From: Paenibacillus taihuensis
GTDB lineage: Bacteria; Bacillota; Bacilli; Paenibacillales; Paenibacillaceae
Length of the DNA: 64,000 nucleotides
Assembly: GCF_003386535.1 (NCBI RefSeq)
Contig: NZ_QTTN01000007.1
Span: 62,001 to 126,000, forward strand
Direction of reading: 5' to 3'
The translations under genes were made by a program, and so were the position numbers. Every line of letters begins with the position of its first letter. The stretch's first letter is position 1. The notes beneath the pieces are model-generated. The model was not told where the DNA came from. It did no database searches and was given only the letters and a program-made list of their open reading frames with translations. Positions 1 through 8,980 of the stretch are shown here, piece after piece.

Positions 1-460
1 CGCGGACGATCTGGGCTGTATGGGTGAGATCATGAACGACCCAAGTCGAGATAAGCTCGCTTAATTTCACTTCCCCAAACTCAGGATGCAAGCCTGTTTG
101 ATTAAAGTTGGTGTCGGTATGTAAGAGCTCCTTGAGCCTGTCGATGTTATAGGAGCGAACCTGCCTGAACGTCTGCAGCTTGGAATCGATGGATCTATCC
201 GGCTCGTTCTTCAAATGTGAAAACCGATCAAATGGCGGAAACGGCTTGCTCGCGCCTTCCTGCAGCAGAAACGAAATTCTCGGAATCCAGTTTGAACGTT
301 CAGCTTCAATGAGATGGTCGACCACCTCAACCGCATTCCAGGTCCCTTCCCCTTCCCTGCTTTCCAGCCACCCGTCCGACAGCCCAGATAACAATTGTTC
401 AAGCGACTTGGGCATGCGCTCTAGCAGCCCGATTGCTTCTATAAGATTGAAATTCATCAT
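1..460 (-). CDS. DinB family protein (partial, runs off the left edge)
   Basis: The reading frame opens at an ATG preceded by GGGAGGAGTTAG and runs without a stop to base 1, so the C-terminus lies outside the window. About 153 residues are visible. The pattern WNAVEVVDHLIEAE near the N-terminus and VVHDLTHTAQ near the cut end match the metal-ligand histidine pattern of DinB/YfiT-like four-helix-bundle proteins (the DinB_2 type). Such proteins are often putative metal-dependent or thiol-transfer enzymes; the reaction of this one cannot be read from the sequence. A second ATG directly follows the first, so the start could be one codon later. Confidence 0.8.
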   Translation of the reverse strand, partial: MMNFNLIEAIGLLERMPKSLEQLLSGLSDGWLESREGEGTWNAVEVVDHLIEAERSNWIPRISFLLQEGASKPFPPFDRFSHLKNEPDRSIDSKLQTFRQVRSYNIDRLKELLHTDTNFNQTGLHPEFGEVKLSELISTWVVHDLTHTAQIVR

Positions 461-669
461 CTAACTCCTCCCGACATTGCTGCAGCCTAACTCTATCATA
501 ACCCGTTTCAACTTCAGAGGAAAATAGTTACAAAAAGAATAAGAGGCTGATTCTTTTGGCATATTATACGTCTAGACCTTCGCCTGTAACATTATCGATC
601 GTTTTCTCGTTAAGAGGATGTAGCTTCGATAGCAAGCTTCTAGATTATTCAAAATGGAGATGAAATGGA

Positions 670-1413
670 ATGAAGAAGAAACATACGATCAAACTGCTCG
701 TGCTTGCCACACTGCTGACAAGCTCCCTGATGCTCACTGCATGCTCGGGTAACGATGCGGCCAACAATACGAACAAACCTGATACTTCGACGAATACCGG
801 AAATGAACAATCCAATACTGGCGATACTTCGAATGCGCCTACGAATGATTCGGGCAACACTTCGAATGAACCAACAAACAACACTGGCAACACTGGTAAT
901 GCAGACAACGCTGGGAATACAGGGAATACAGGCAATAGCTCGTCAGGTAACACCACTTCACCATCGAATAGCGACAACCAAACGACTGTGGACATTAAAG
1001 CAATGCTGACGCTCGCGAAGAAAGGTCAAGTGAAAGGGATTCCGTTCAAGGCTGATACCGGATTGATTGATGAAGTCGAGAAGGATTGGGGCAAGTCCGA
1101 CAAAACCGATTCTGCCGGCAAAGGCTTGTATGCGACCTATGCGAAGAAGCATGCCGTGATCGGCTTCAATAAAGGCAGCGTCATCTTCGATGTTCGTTCC
1201 GATGCCCCTGAGCTGCAGAAGCTGACGCTTAAGCAGATCGAAGCGGCTCTTGGCAAAGCTGATAAAGTGACGAAGAACGGCAGCGATACAATCTACACCT
1301 ACGAAGCTAGCGATACTTTCGAGCTGCGCTTCATTATCTCGAAGGACACAGGCAAAGTGGACCATGTCTCGGTATATTCACCTAAGGATACGATCAACAA
1401 TATGGCGGGATAA
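670..1413 (+). CDS. YjgB/DUF4309-like lipoprotein
   Basis: This is a 247-residue protein with a lipoprotein signal (MKKKHTIKLL... LMLTACSGN, lipobox Cys near residue 25), so it is probably anchored on the outer face of the membrane. Residues about 28-105 are a low-complexity N/T/G/S linker, probably a wall-spanning spacer. The C-terminal 135 residues (from about VDIKAMLTLAKKGQVKGIPF to the end) resemble the YjgB/DUF4309 domain of Bacillales, whose function is unknown. An RBS (GGAGATG) lies just upstream. The gene stands alone and is followed by a hairpin terminator. Confidence 0.8.
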   Translation: MKKKHTIKLLVLATLLTSSLMLTACSGNDAANNTNKPDTSTNTGNEQSNTGDTSNAPTNDSGNTSNEPTNNTGNTGNADNAGNTGNTGNSSSGNTTSPSNSDNQTTVDIKAMLTLAKKGQVKGIPFKADTGLIDEVEKDWGKSDKTDSAGKGLYATYAKKHAVIGFNKGSVIFDVRSDAPELQKLTLKQIEAALGKADKVTKNGSDTIYTYEASDTFELRFIISKDTGKVDHVSVYSPKDTINNMAG

Positions 1414-1421
1414 CCGCACCA

Positions 1422-1462
1422 AAAGGAGATTTCCTCGTCCATCAGGGCGGGAAATCTCCTTT
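1422..1462. terminator. Bidirectional hairpin terminator
   Basis: A perfect 13-bp inverted repeat (AAAGGAGATTTCC and its complement) is separated by 15 bases. T-rich tails lie on both sides. It sits between the convergent lipoprotein gene and the phosphorylase gene, so it can stop transcription from both. Confidence 0.8.
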
Positions 1463-1510
1463 CTTTATCCATCGCGATTAACATATGCTTTTGAAGATTA
1501 GATTAGCGAT

Positions 1511-3706
1511 TCACTGAAACCCCCAAGAAGCAAGCTCCATCTCAAAATCATTCGCGAAATCCGGGCTAATCGGGGTGACGCGGACGTTCACATTCGCCTT
1601 CCAGAAGTTGATCGAACGGTCAAACGATGAGCCTTCGTAGATGTACACGCCCTTCGCCTCCTGCTGCACAGGCTCCAGCTTCACCTTCCATATGCCTTGG
1701 CGGCCGTCAGAGCCGACTGCCTCGATGCGGACGTCTCTGAGCCATATCGCGCCAAGCACAATTTCAGCGCGGAATGCGGTTTTGTGCAGTCCGATTCTAC
1801 CGCTATGGTCGGCTAAAATATCCACTTTCCGTACGCGGACGCCGGACCAGTTGTTGCGAATGAATTGCTTGTAAGCCGCAACCCGTGAAGCAACCTCGAA
1901 GCCGTCCGATGCGAACCGCTGTCCCCTGGCGCTCGCCTTCAAGTACACTTTGTTCCAATAGTCGCTGATCATTCGATGCGTGTTAAATAGAGGCGCGAGT
2001 GAGCAAATCGATTCCTTCATCTTGTTGACCCAGTCAGCAGGTAGTCCTTGGTCTTCATCTCGCTTGTAATACAACGGAATTATCTCTTCCTCAAGCAGCC
2101 GATATAGTGCTTCGCTGTCCAGCTTCGCCTGATGCTCTCCGTTAACGCCAACGTCTCCGTCTGCCGAACCGTCAATCGCCCAGCCGTTTCGCCCGTTATA
2201 GCCTTCTGCCCACCATCCGTCCAGCACACTGCAGTTCAGTACACCGTTCACAGCCGCCTTCTGTCCGCTCGTTCCGCTGGCTTCCATCGGCTTGATCGGC
2301 GTGTTCAGCCATACATCGACTCCTTGGACGAGCTTCTTCGCCTTATCCATCGCATAGTTTTCGACGATGAATACGCGACCCTTGAACCGCTCTTCACGGG
2401 ACAGCTCCACAATTCTGCGAATTAACTCCTGCCCTGGTCCGTCAGAAGGATGTGCCTTTCCGGAGAAAACAAGGCACACCGGACGCTCCGAATCGCCGAG
2501 GATGCGCGCGAGCCGATCCGGATCGCTGAAGATGAGCAGCGCACGCTTATACGTTGCGAATCGCCTTGCAAATCCGATAATCAGCGGTCCTCCATTAGAG
2601 GTGCTAAGCGGTAAGTTAAACGACTGAATCATGCTCGATTTGGCCTCTAGATGAGCCTCCCACAGCTCGCTGCTCGGAATGTCATGAACAGGAGACCATA
2701 CTTCTGGTTCCGCTGTGCGAATACTCCAGTCGTACTGAAGATAGCGATCAAACAGCCCCTTCATGCCATCAGCCAGCCACGTACCGATATGAATCCCGTT
2801 CGTAATGGCGTCGACCGGAATATCCTGTCTCGGAATGTGCGGCATCCAGTGATGGAACAGATCTTGCGTCACAACGCCGTGCAGCTTGCTTACTCCGTTC
2901 ACCTTCGACGAGGTGCTGACAGCAAGCCGTGTCATATTAAACGCGCCGTTCATCTGACCAAGCGATAGCACACCGTCACGGTCAGTACCGAGCTGCCAGT
3001 AATAATCGCTGAAGAAACGGTCCATTAGGTCAATGGAGAACACGTCATGACCGGCGGGTACCGGTGTATGCGTCGTGAAGACGGTGCTTGCTTTGACCAC
3101 TTCAAGCGCGGTCTGGAAGGGAACGCCTGCTGCGGACAGCATCCGAATCCGTTCAAACGTGAGAAATGCGCAATGCCCTTCGTTCATGTGCCACACATCC
3201 GGTTGAATACCAAGTGCCGCAATCAGTCGTGTTCCGCCGATGCCGAGCAATATCTCCTGGCTAATGCGAATGCCTTGTTCACTCGGATATAACGTATCCG
3301 TCAAGCGGCGATCCGCCTCGCTATTGGATTCGACATCCGTATTGAGCAAATACACGGTAACGGATCCTACCTGTACGGACCATGCTTTGGCATAAACCAG
3401 CCTGCCTGCTATAGGAACCTCAATAATTAATGGCTGACCGTTCTCATCCTGCACGAGCTGAACCGGATAGATGCTTGCGTTCAAATCCACTTTTGGGTAC
3501 AGATGCTGCTGAGAGCCGCCCTCATCAATGCGCTGCTGAAAATAACCATGACCATAAAATATACCTACGCCCGTGAGCGGAACATTCTGATCTGCCGCTG
3601 CCTTGATATGGTCGCCTGCCAATATGCCAAGGCCGCCCGAATAAATAGGTAAAGATTCATCTAAGCCAAACTCCGCCGAGAAATACACTGCACCGCTTTT
3701 TTGCAT
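1511..3706 (-). CDS. glgP: Alpha-glucan (glycogen/maltodextrin) phosphorylase, short form
   Basis: The protein is a GT35 alpha-glucan phosphorylase releasing glucose 1-phosphate from glycogen or maltodextrin. It starts almost directly in the conserved block VYFSAEFGLDESLPIYSGGLG and carries the PLP-lysine region KPMEASGTSGQK and the GFARRFATYKR block. This is the Thermotoga/Thermus-like subfamily (TIGR02094 type), but the roughly 80-100 residue N-terminal DUF3417 domain of long members is absent. The start chosen follows GAGGTGGT (the reading frame is open about 30 codons further upstream, without an RBS). About 731 residues. No other glycogen gene is adjacent, unlike the usual glgBCDAP cluster. 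Confidence 0.9.
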   Translation of the reverse strand: MQKSGAVYFSAEFGLDESLPIYSGGLGILAGDHIKAAADQNVPLTGVGIFYGHGYFQQRIDEGGSQQHLYPKVDLNASIYPVQLVQDENGQPLIIEVPIAGRLVYAKAWSVQVGSVTVYLLNTDVESNSEADRRLTDTLYPSEQGIRISQEILLGIGGTRLIAALGIQPDVWHMNEGHCAFLTFERIRMLSAAGVPFQTALEVVKASTVFTTHTPVPAGHDVFSIDLMDRFFSDYYWQLGTDRDGVLSLGQMNGAFNMTRLAVSTSSKVNGVSKLHGVVTQDLFHHWMPHIPRQDIPVDAITNGIHIGTWLADGMKGLFDRYLQYDWSIRTAEPEVWSPVHDIPSSELWEAHLEAKSSMIQSFNLPLSTSNGGPLIIGFARRFATYKRALLIFSDPDRLARILGDSERPVCLVFSGKAHPSDGPGQELIRRIVELSREERFKGRVFIVENYAMDKAKKLVQGVDVWLNTPIKPMEASGTSGQKAAVNGVLNCSVLDGWWAEGYNGRNGWAIDGSADGDVGVNGEHQAKLDSEALYRLLEEEIIPLYYKRDEDQGLPADWVNKMKESICSLAPLFNTHRMISDYWNKVYLKASARGQRFASDGFEVASRVAAYKQFIRNNWSGVRVRKVDILADHSGRIGLHKTAFRAEIVLGAIWLRDVRIEAVGSDGRQGIWKVKLEPVQQEAKGVYIYEGSSFDRSINFWKANVNVRVTPISPDFANDFEMELASWGFQ

Positions 3707-3837
3707 CATTACCACCTCATTCTGCATAATTGCGATTCGCATGTAAGCGCCTAACCTGCGCCCTTTTACTATATGCGGGTAATTGGGCTGCGTGCCCATT
3801 CAGCCAAGTCCCTCGGCAAAAGAATGGCTCGAGCGAC

Positions 3838-3870
3838 GCAAAAAGGCAGCTGCTACCTGGCAGCTGCCTT
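3838..3870 (-). terminator. Rho-independent terminator
   Basis: Read on the minus strand, AAGGCAGCTGC and GCAGCTGCCTT form a perfect 11-bp stem with a 6-base loop, followed by TTTTT. It ends the YjcZ-like gene (and anything reading through from the phospholipase gene) before the phosphorylase gene. Confidence 0.85.
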
Positions 3871-3914
3871 CCCGAAAAGCACTAACTATCTATGCTCATT
3901 GCGCCCGTGTCAAC

Positions 3915-4019
3915 TTATCTGAAGCAACCACAGATGACAATGACCAACAGAATAAAGAGAACAAGGATCGAGCCCGAGCTTGTAAAAGCACCACCAACAG
4001 GACCGTTAAAACCGCTCAT
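3915..4019 (-). CDS. YjcZ-family sporulation microprotein (34 aa)
   Basis: A 34-codon gene preceded by an excellent RBS (GGAGGTG, 6 bases from ATG). The product begins MSGFNGPVGGAFTSSGS and ends with one hydrophobic helix, ILVLFILLVIVICGCF. This Gly-rich head plus single transmembrane tail is the hallmark of the YjcZ family of small sporulation-associated Bacillales proteins. A sigma-K-like -10 box lies upstream and a strong terminator follows. The role of the family is unknown; a membrane or spore-envelope location is inferred. Confidence 0.82.
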   Translation of the reverse strand: MSGFNGPVGGAFTSSGSILVLFILLVIVICGCFR

Positions 4020-4050
4020 GTATTGCACCTCCTGAAGAATAGAGTCTGTT

Positions 4051-4059
4051 TAGAATATG
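4051..4059 (-). promoter_or_regulatory. Possible sigma-K-type -10 element
   Basis: On the minus strand CATATTCTA matches the mother-cell sigma-K -10 pattern CATANNNTA, 31 bases before the YjcZ-like start codon. I find no convincing -35 AC motif at the right distance, so this is suggestive only. Confidence 0.3.
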
Positions 4060-4119
4060 AGCGAGGTGCCGGAATGGCTTGGGTGCTTGGAGGGGATAGA
4101 ATAACTCGGGTTCACATGC

Positions 4120-5544
4120 CTAGCTGGAATGAGGAATGAGACTGTAAGCGAGACCTTGCCATCTGCGCTCGCCAGCCTCGAACAGTTTGCGGTTGCTTCG
4201 CGCAATCTCTCTGAATAGCTGCAGGGCGGATCGATCATCCAGCTCACCAACTGACAAGTCGAGATGTTCAGCGAACAGTTCGTCGAGAAAGGCGCGTGCC
4301 GCCTCTCTATCCCAGAATGCTGCGTTCATCTCGCAATTGCCGAATAGCGAATAACGATGCAGGTTGCACGAACCGACCGTGCCCCATTCGCCATCGACAA
4401 TCATCAGCTTGGAGTGAACCCAGACCGGGCTTCGTTTGCCCTCATCATTTAAACCCGCTATTCCCGCTAAGGTGAAGTGATCGAAAACAGCAAGCGCAGA
4501 CAGTGCTTCTGGAATGTCTCCTGCCGCCGGTATGAGAAGTACAATCTCCACGCCACGCATTAAAGCTTGCCGTAGACAATCGATAATCTCCGGCACCGTT
4601 ATGTACTGGTTCTCCATGTAGATGGAACGACGCGCGGCACCGATCGCGGCACAATACTGATCGAAATTCGAGCGTTCACCCGCTTCAATCGGATACGCAG
4701 CTCCGCCTGGCGTCGGATGATTGTTGGTAATCCGTCCGCTATGTATCGTCCGCTGGATCTGAACGGTACTGTTTCCTTGCTGGCGAGGAACTTGGGTTGG
4801 AAAAGTCAGATCGTTCTCGCTCCCCTCACCCCATCTTCCATCTTCCAATTCGCGCTCGCTCGCTTCGTTCCAGCGTTGAACAAAGTTGTGGTGGACGTCC
4901 ACCGCTGAAGGACCGGTGAGCTCCATGTACAGATCGTGATTCTGCCCTTCTCCGCGATGACCTGGAGCGACGACGGAATGCGGATTGAGATTGATCCCTC
5001 CGAGGAATGCAACCTCGGTTTCGGTACCAGCATCAATCAGCCAGCTCTTCTGGTGCTGACAGTAGCCTGGCTGTGCACGATCCCAGCGAATCCGAACCAT
5101 AGCGTCGCTAGTGATAAGCCTGTCGAAGTGCTCCGGAGCTCCCCAGAATGCATTCGTCTTCAAGTGCTCTGTTTCGGGATCCGGCCGCCAGAAAAGAATG
5201 CGTACATCTAATCCTCGCGCCGCGGCAAGGTTCAGCACATCAAGCGGCGTACCTCTGCCATCTGGCATTTGGCATGCGGCCCACATGAACGTCACGGTCA
5301 CCCAGACGCTATGCTTCGCTTGTTCAATCGCTTCACAAACACGGCGGAATGCCGGTTCGCCGTCGATGAGCGGCCGTAAGCGATTACCCGTGCGAGGTGG
5401 ATAAGACGCATGCGGTACGCTAGGTATCCCTGCCAATTCCACTTCATTTGCATTATTCATAGCATTATTCATAGCATTATTCATAGCATTATTCATAGCA
5501 TTATTCATGGCATTATTCATGGCATTATTCATGGCATTATTCAT
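4120..5544 (-). CDS. Phospholipase D-like (cardiolipin synthase-type) protein with repeat N-terminus
   Basis: A 474-residue protein with two PLD/HKD motifs: HQKSWLID at about residues 164-171 and VHSKLMIVDGEWGTVGSCNL at about 376-395. The paired HxK(x4)D motifs define the phospholipase D superfamily (cardiolipin synthases, phospholipases, some nucleases); the exact substrate is unclear. There is no transmembrane segment of the kind found in classical Cls, so it is probably cytosolic or peripheral. The chosen ATG follows GGAGGAGGTG by about 9 bases and opens eight exact MNNA repeats before the globular domain begins at about residue 38. The short-chain dehydrogenase gene ends 43 bases upstream on the same strand, suggesting co-transcription. 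Confidence 0.85.
   Translation of the reverse strand: MNNAMNNAMNNAMNNAMNNAMNNAMNNAMNNANEVELAGIPSVPHASYPPRTGNRLRPLIDGEPAFRRVCEAIEQAKHSVWVTVTFMWAACQMPDGRGTPLDVLNLAAARGLDVRILFWRPDPETEHLKTNAFWGAPEHFDRLITSDAMVRIRWDRAQPGYCQHQKSWLIDAGTETEVAFLGGINLNPHSVVAPGHRGEGQNHDLYMELTGPSAVDVHHNFVQRWNEASERELEDGRWGEGSENDLTFPTQVPRQQGNSTVQIQRTIHSGRITNNHPTPGGAAYPIEAGERSNFDQYCAAIGAARRSIYMENQYITVPEIIDCLRQALMRGVEIVLLIPAAGDIPEALSALAVFDHFTLAGIAGLNDEGKRSPVWVHSKLMIVDGEWGTVGSCNLHRYSLFGNCEMNAAFWDREAARAFLDELFAEHLDLSVGELDDRSALQLFREIARSNRKLFEAGERRWQGLAYSLIPHSS
5449..5544 (-). repeat. 12-bp tandem repeat, 8 copies, encoding MNNA
   Basis: Eight head-to-tail copies of a 12-bp unit (ATGAATAATGCT or ATGAATAATGCC on the minus strand) begin exactly at the start codon of the PLD-like gene. 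Copies differ only at the third position of the Ala codon, and the GCC variants cluster together, as expected from slippage or unequal crossover. Changes in copy number stay in frame. Confidence 0.95.
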
Positions 5545-5587
5545 AGCATTACGCACCTCCTCCCGAGAATCAGATTGATCTGGCAAT

Positions 5588-6367
5588 TTACCGCATCCGA
5601 TGACCGCCGGTAATCGCCAGCTCCGTGCCCGTCACGGATGCAGATTCATCGCTCAGCAAGAATACAGCGCCGTAAGCGATATCCTCGGCCGTTTGAAGCC
5701 GGCCATTCGGTACCGTCGCTTCCCCCATCGCTGCAAGCTGCTCGGGGCTGACTCCCAGCTTCCGATGCAGCTCGATTTCCCCATCGGATGCTACCCAGCC
5801 GACCGTAATCCAGTTCGAACGAACCTGCTTCGCCGCGTAGTTATGCGCGATATGTTTACTGAGCGTCAGCATCGCTCCCTTGGAGCACGCATAAGCAGCC
5901 AGATCCATCTGACCCATGTAAGCGTTGGTGGAGCCGATATGGACAATTGATCCACCGCCAGTTTCAATCATGGAAGCGACCGCATACTGGGAACAATAGA
6001 ACGCGCCTTTGATATTTACATCGAACACCGTATCGAACAGTTCTTCGGATGTATTGAGCAGGTTACCGCGCGGATAAATGGCCGCGTTGTTCACAAGCCC
6101 ATCGATACGCCCGAAAATCTCGACCGTTTTCTGAATTAATTGACGGCAGTCTTCCGTCTTAGTTATATCGGTCTGGATGAATAAGCTCTTCCCAGCGGTC
6201 CCCATCTGTTCGATCTGCCGGATAACAGACGCATCGCCTTCTTGTTCGCTCAGATCGGCAACGACGACGTTCGCCCCTTCAGCTGCGCACTTCAGTGAGA
6301 TCCCTCTTCCGATCCCTTTCATCGCTCCTGTGACGACGATTGTTTTGCCAATTAACCGCTCTCCCAT
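5588..6367 (-). CDS. Short-chain dehydrogenase/reductase (SDR)
   Basis: A classical 259-residue SDR. The cofactor motif TGAMKGIG is at residues 13-20, NNAA at about 93-96, and the catalytic Ser146-Tyr159-Lys163 triad lies in IGSTNAY...AAYACSKG. It probably oxidises or reduces a sugar, polyol or similar alcohol with NAD(P)H; the substrate is unknown. The start at MGERLIGKT is chosen because AAAGGAGTGG lies 6 bases upstream; the frame stays open for another 66 codons without an RBS. It may form an operon with the PLD-like gene. Confidence 0.88.
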   Translation of the reverse strand: MGERLIGKTIVVTGAMKGIGRGISLKCAAEGANVVVADLSEQEGDASVIRQIEQMGTAGKSLFIQTDITKTEDCRQLIQKTVEIFGRIDGLVNNAAIYPRGNLLNTSEELFDTVFDVNIKGAFYCSQYAVASMIETGGGSIVHIGSTNAYMGQMDLAAYACSKGAMLTLSKHIAHNYAAKQVRSNWITVGWVASDGEIELHRKLGVSPEQLAAMGEATVPNGRLQTAEDIAYGAVFLLSDESASVTGTELAITGGHRMR

Positions 6368-6476
6368 ACAATCCACTCCTTTTGCTACTTGCTTCTTCAA
6401 GCACATCAGGTATAGCCTAACGATATTACGGTTAAATTTCCAATATAAGTTAATTTTCGGAGCGGAGTGAAACAAG

Positions 6477-6977
6477 ATGCCTGAAGTGATCGGGGTTACC
6501 AGCTGGCTGCTTGCCGGCTGGTATTGGGGAGACTGGCGGAACTGGAAGAAATATGAAAGCACCATCCTGTTTATGATTTTTGTCGATACGCTTTATTACT
6601 ACTCCTCCATTGATCATCGCCTCTGGTCGCTCGAGCCCCAACCGCCTTTTCGCTCCGAAATCATCGCTTTGCTCGGTGAATACGCCGTATTCGTGAGCGC
6701 TATTCTTATGTTTCTTGGACGCTTTCCTTCCGGTACTAGAAGAGGATGGTTATGGACGATATTTTGGATTGCCCTATTCTCGCTCAACGAGTGGGCACTG
6801 CTTCTGACAGGAACTTTCAGTTACGATAACGGCTGGACGCTGCTTGACTCCATCCTCTTCTGCTGTATCATGTTCCCGATGCTCCGCTTACACCAGAAGA
6901 GAACGTTACTGGCGTACGCGCTCAGCGTGCCTATTTGCATCTTCTATATTTGCTATTACGACATTCCGATCCGATAG
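6477..6977 (+). CDS. CBO0543-like multi-pass membrane protein
   Basis: A 166-residue, very hydrophobic protein with about five transmembrane segments and an early Trp-rich block (SWLLAGWYWGDWRNWKKYES). It resembles the CBO0543 family of uncharacterised Firmicute membrane proteins. A weak RBS (GGAGTGAAACAAG) precedes the ATG. It is divergent from the SDR gene and convergent with the hydrolase gene that follows. Confidence 0.75.
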   Translation: MPEVIGVTSWLLAGWYWGDWRNWKKYESTILFMIFVDTLYYYSSIDHRLWSLEPQPPFRSEIIALLGEYAVFVSAILMFLGRFPSGTRRGWLWTIFWIALFSLNEWALLLTGTFSYDNGWTLLDSILFCCIMFPMLRLHQKRTLLAYALSVPICIFYICYYDIPIR

Positions 6978-7003
6978 TTCGTTAAATTGCGGCCATTCCA
7001 ACC

Positions 7004-8842
7004 TTACTTCACGCTCTCTTTCACAACGATCCGTTCGAACGTCGCTGATCCGAACTGAACGAAGAAGCGCAGGCTGCGGTTCTCGCCATTTATTCGGGAG
7101 ATTAATGTCCTTGTTCCACCGACGCATAGATCGATCCAGCCATCCTTCACAATGGCCTCAACCGCGATCTTCTCGTTAAGCCCATCTACGTGATAGAGAG
7201 AAGAATCATCACTCATTTGTAGTGAACGCGCGTGCATCCGGTGAATACCGGCTTTCCGGGCTGACGGCTCCAAGCGGACATCATAACCATGTTCGAAATT
7301 CGCGACATCCGATACCGAGAAGCCGACATACATATTCGGATAGCGTGCAGTTACCTCGAATGACACGGTATATTCCCCATCGAACGTGCCGATCGTCTTC
7401 GCATCGAAGCCGCTCATCGCGTCAAGCTGGAAATCCTCGTAATTCCTTTCCGAGCCATCACTCTCTTCACGAAGCTCAGGAACGAAACCAAGCCCTAGCG
7501 ATCCGTCTGTCAATTGAATAACCTCACGAAATACAAGCTCGCCAGCATATCTGTCACTTGAGGATAAGAAACCCGCGGCGATACGTCTTCCATCATGAAA
7601 TGCAGCTGTCTTCGGCACGCGCCACTGTACGCAGTCGAACGTATCCATCGCCGGCCGCAGCCAAGGTCCTTCCGGATTACGGGAATATCGGTAGCGAGCA
7701 AGCCCGTCATTGCTGAAAATGAGATAATACCAACCGTTCCACTCGAAGTAATCCGAGCATTCCGGCTCGTCATGATAGCCTGGCACGATGAAGGGCTCAA
7801 GCTCCTCCCAATCGGTTAAATTATCCGATACGAGATGTGCGAGGCAGCCTTCGTGCTTAACCGGATGAACGAGACTTGTCGTGACGAGCATGTGGTATTT
7901 TCCCTGTTCGTCCTGATACACATGAGGATCTCGGACGGATGATCGCACATAGCGGTCGGAGAGCTCAATTACCGTATTCGTTTTGTTGAAATGGATACCG
8001 TCACTGCTCTCTGCCCATGTCAGCTGCGCCGGCGATCCGTCGGTTGCCCGTACCGCATAGAAGGCATAATAGATTCCGTCCTTCTTGAACACTGCGCCCG
8101 TACAGATCGAGCCTTCCTCTTTTGCCGTTATCCCGACTGCAACGGAATGATGCTCCCAGGTTCGCAAGTCTTTCGTCGAGACTTGTGCCCATTGATGCGC
8201 CCCAAGCCTCCACTTGCTCCCATGGCCTCGCCGATCAAACAGGTAGTACACGCGGAAAGTCTCGCCATCGAAATAAGGCATACAATCGCCGACTCCTGTA
8301 TTGAACCCTCGCGGCCGCCAATATTGCAATGCTGCCGGTTCTTCACCTAGAACGCGCGACTCCAACTCCGCCGTCGCCGGTTCAGGCGGCACAGCTTCAT
8401 TCCAGATGCGAACCCGCTCGGTACCTTCATATATCTGAACCCATGCTTCGCTAAGATCAACTGTACCCATCGGCCAATCCTCGTCAACCAGCACGCCATC
8501 AACGAATAAACGAACGGAATACCCTACATATTGCAGATGCACCACATGCTTCGAATTTCCGATTCTATCCCAAGGCGCTGATAAGACAAGCGGCTGCTCC
8601 TTCGCATCCGTAAACAACTCGGCGATCAAGGAAAGCGCTCTAGTTTCATTCATGATTCCAGTGTAAAATCGAACCCGCACGCTGCCCGATTCCACGGCTG
8701 CGAGCACAGCCAAATCTCCTTCTATTCGCCCTTCTACTTCGAGGCTGATAGATAGTTCACGGACTCTTCCAAATGCTAGCCGAATCGTTTCATTTCCTGA
8801 TTCGACGCTGATTTCAGCAGGAGATACGACATTTTCGTTCAT
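7004..8842 (-). CDS. Glycosyl hydrolase family 32-like protein
   Basis: A 612-residue protein without a signal peptide. Residues about 1-150 form a beta-rich, probably lectin-like module. A five-bladed propeller follows, with GVGDCMPYFDGETFRVYYLFDRRG (nucleophile region), VRDPHVYQDEQGKYHM (the RDP motif) and EPECSDYFEWNGWYYLIFS (equivalent to the EC[PS]D acid/base motif). A C-terminal beta-sandwich module completes the protein. This layout fits clan GH-J/GH32 beta-fructosidase-like enzymes; fructan or sucrose specificity is not proven. Cytosolic location suggests an imported oligosaccharide as substrate. The RBS is GGAGAGGATC. Confidence 0.78.
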   Translation of the reverse strand: MNENVVSPAEISVESGNETIRLAFGRVRELSISLEVEGRIEGDLAVLAAVESGSVRVRFYTGIMNETRALSLIAELFTDAKEQPLVLSAPWDRIGNSKHVVHLQYVGYSVRLFVDGVLVDEDWPMGTVDLSEAWVQIYEGTERVRIWNEAVPPEPATAELESRVLGEEPAALQYWRPRGFNTGVGDCMPYFDGETFRVYYLFDRRGHGSKWRLGAHQWAQVSTKDLRTWEHHSVAVGITAKEEGSICTGAVFKKDGIYYAFYAVRATDGSPAQLTWAESSDGIHFNKTNTVIELSDRYVRSSVRDPHVYQDEQGKYHMLVTTSLVHPVKHEGCLAHLVSDNLTDWEELEPFIVPGYHDEPECSDYFEWNGWYYLIFSNDGLARYRYSRNPEGPWLRPAMDTFDCVQWRVPKTAAFHDGRRIAAGFLSSSDRYAGELVFREVIQLTDGSLGLGFVPELREESDGSERNYEDFQLDAMSGFDAKTIGTFDGEYTVSFEVTARYPNMYVGFSVSDVANFEHGYDVRLEPSARKAGIHRMHARSLQMSDDSSLYHVDGLNEKIAVEAIVKDGWIDLCVGGTRTLISRINGENRSLRFFVQFGSATFERIVVKESVK

Positions 8843-8938
8843 GGCTGATCCTCTCCGATCTAGTTAGGAATGCTAGATTATTCTGGCTTCTCTAATTAAG
8901 TTCGCCATGCCGCCACTGCCTCCTTTTGCACACGAACC

Positions 8939-8965
8939 AAAAAAACCTTCAGCATTTGCTGAAGG
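8939..8965 (-). terminator. Rho-independent terminator
   Basis: On the minus strand CCTTCAGCA and TGCTGAAGG form a 9-bp stem with a 2-base loop and a run of seven Ts. It ends the transcript of the duplicated membrane-protein gene. The rest of the 138-base gap contains nothing I recognise. Confidence 0.85.
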
Positions 8966-8980
8966 CACTCTCTGCTCTCA

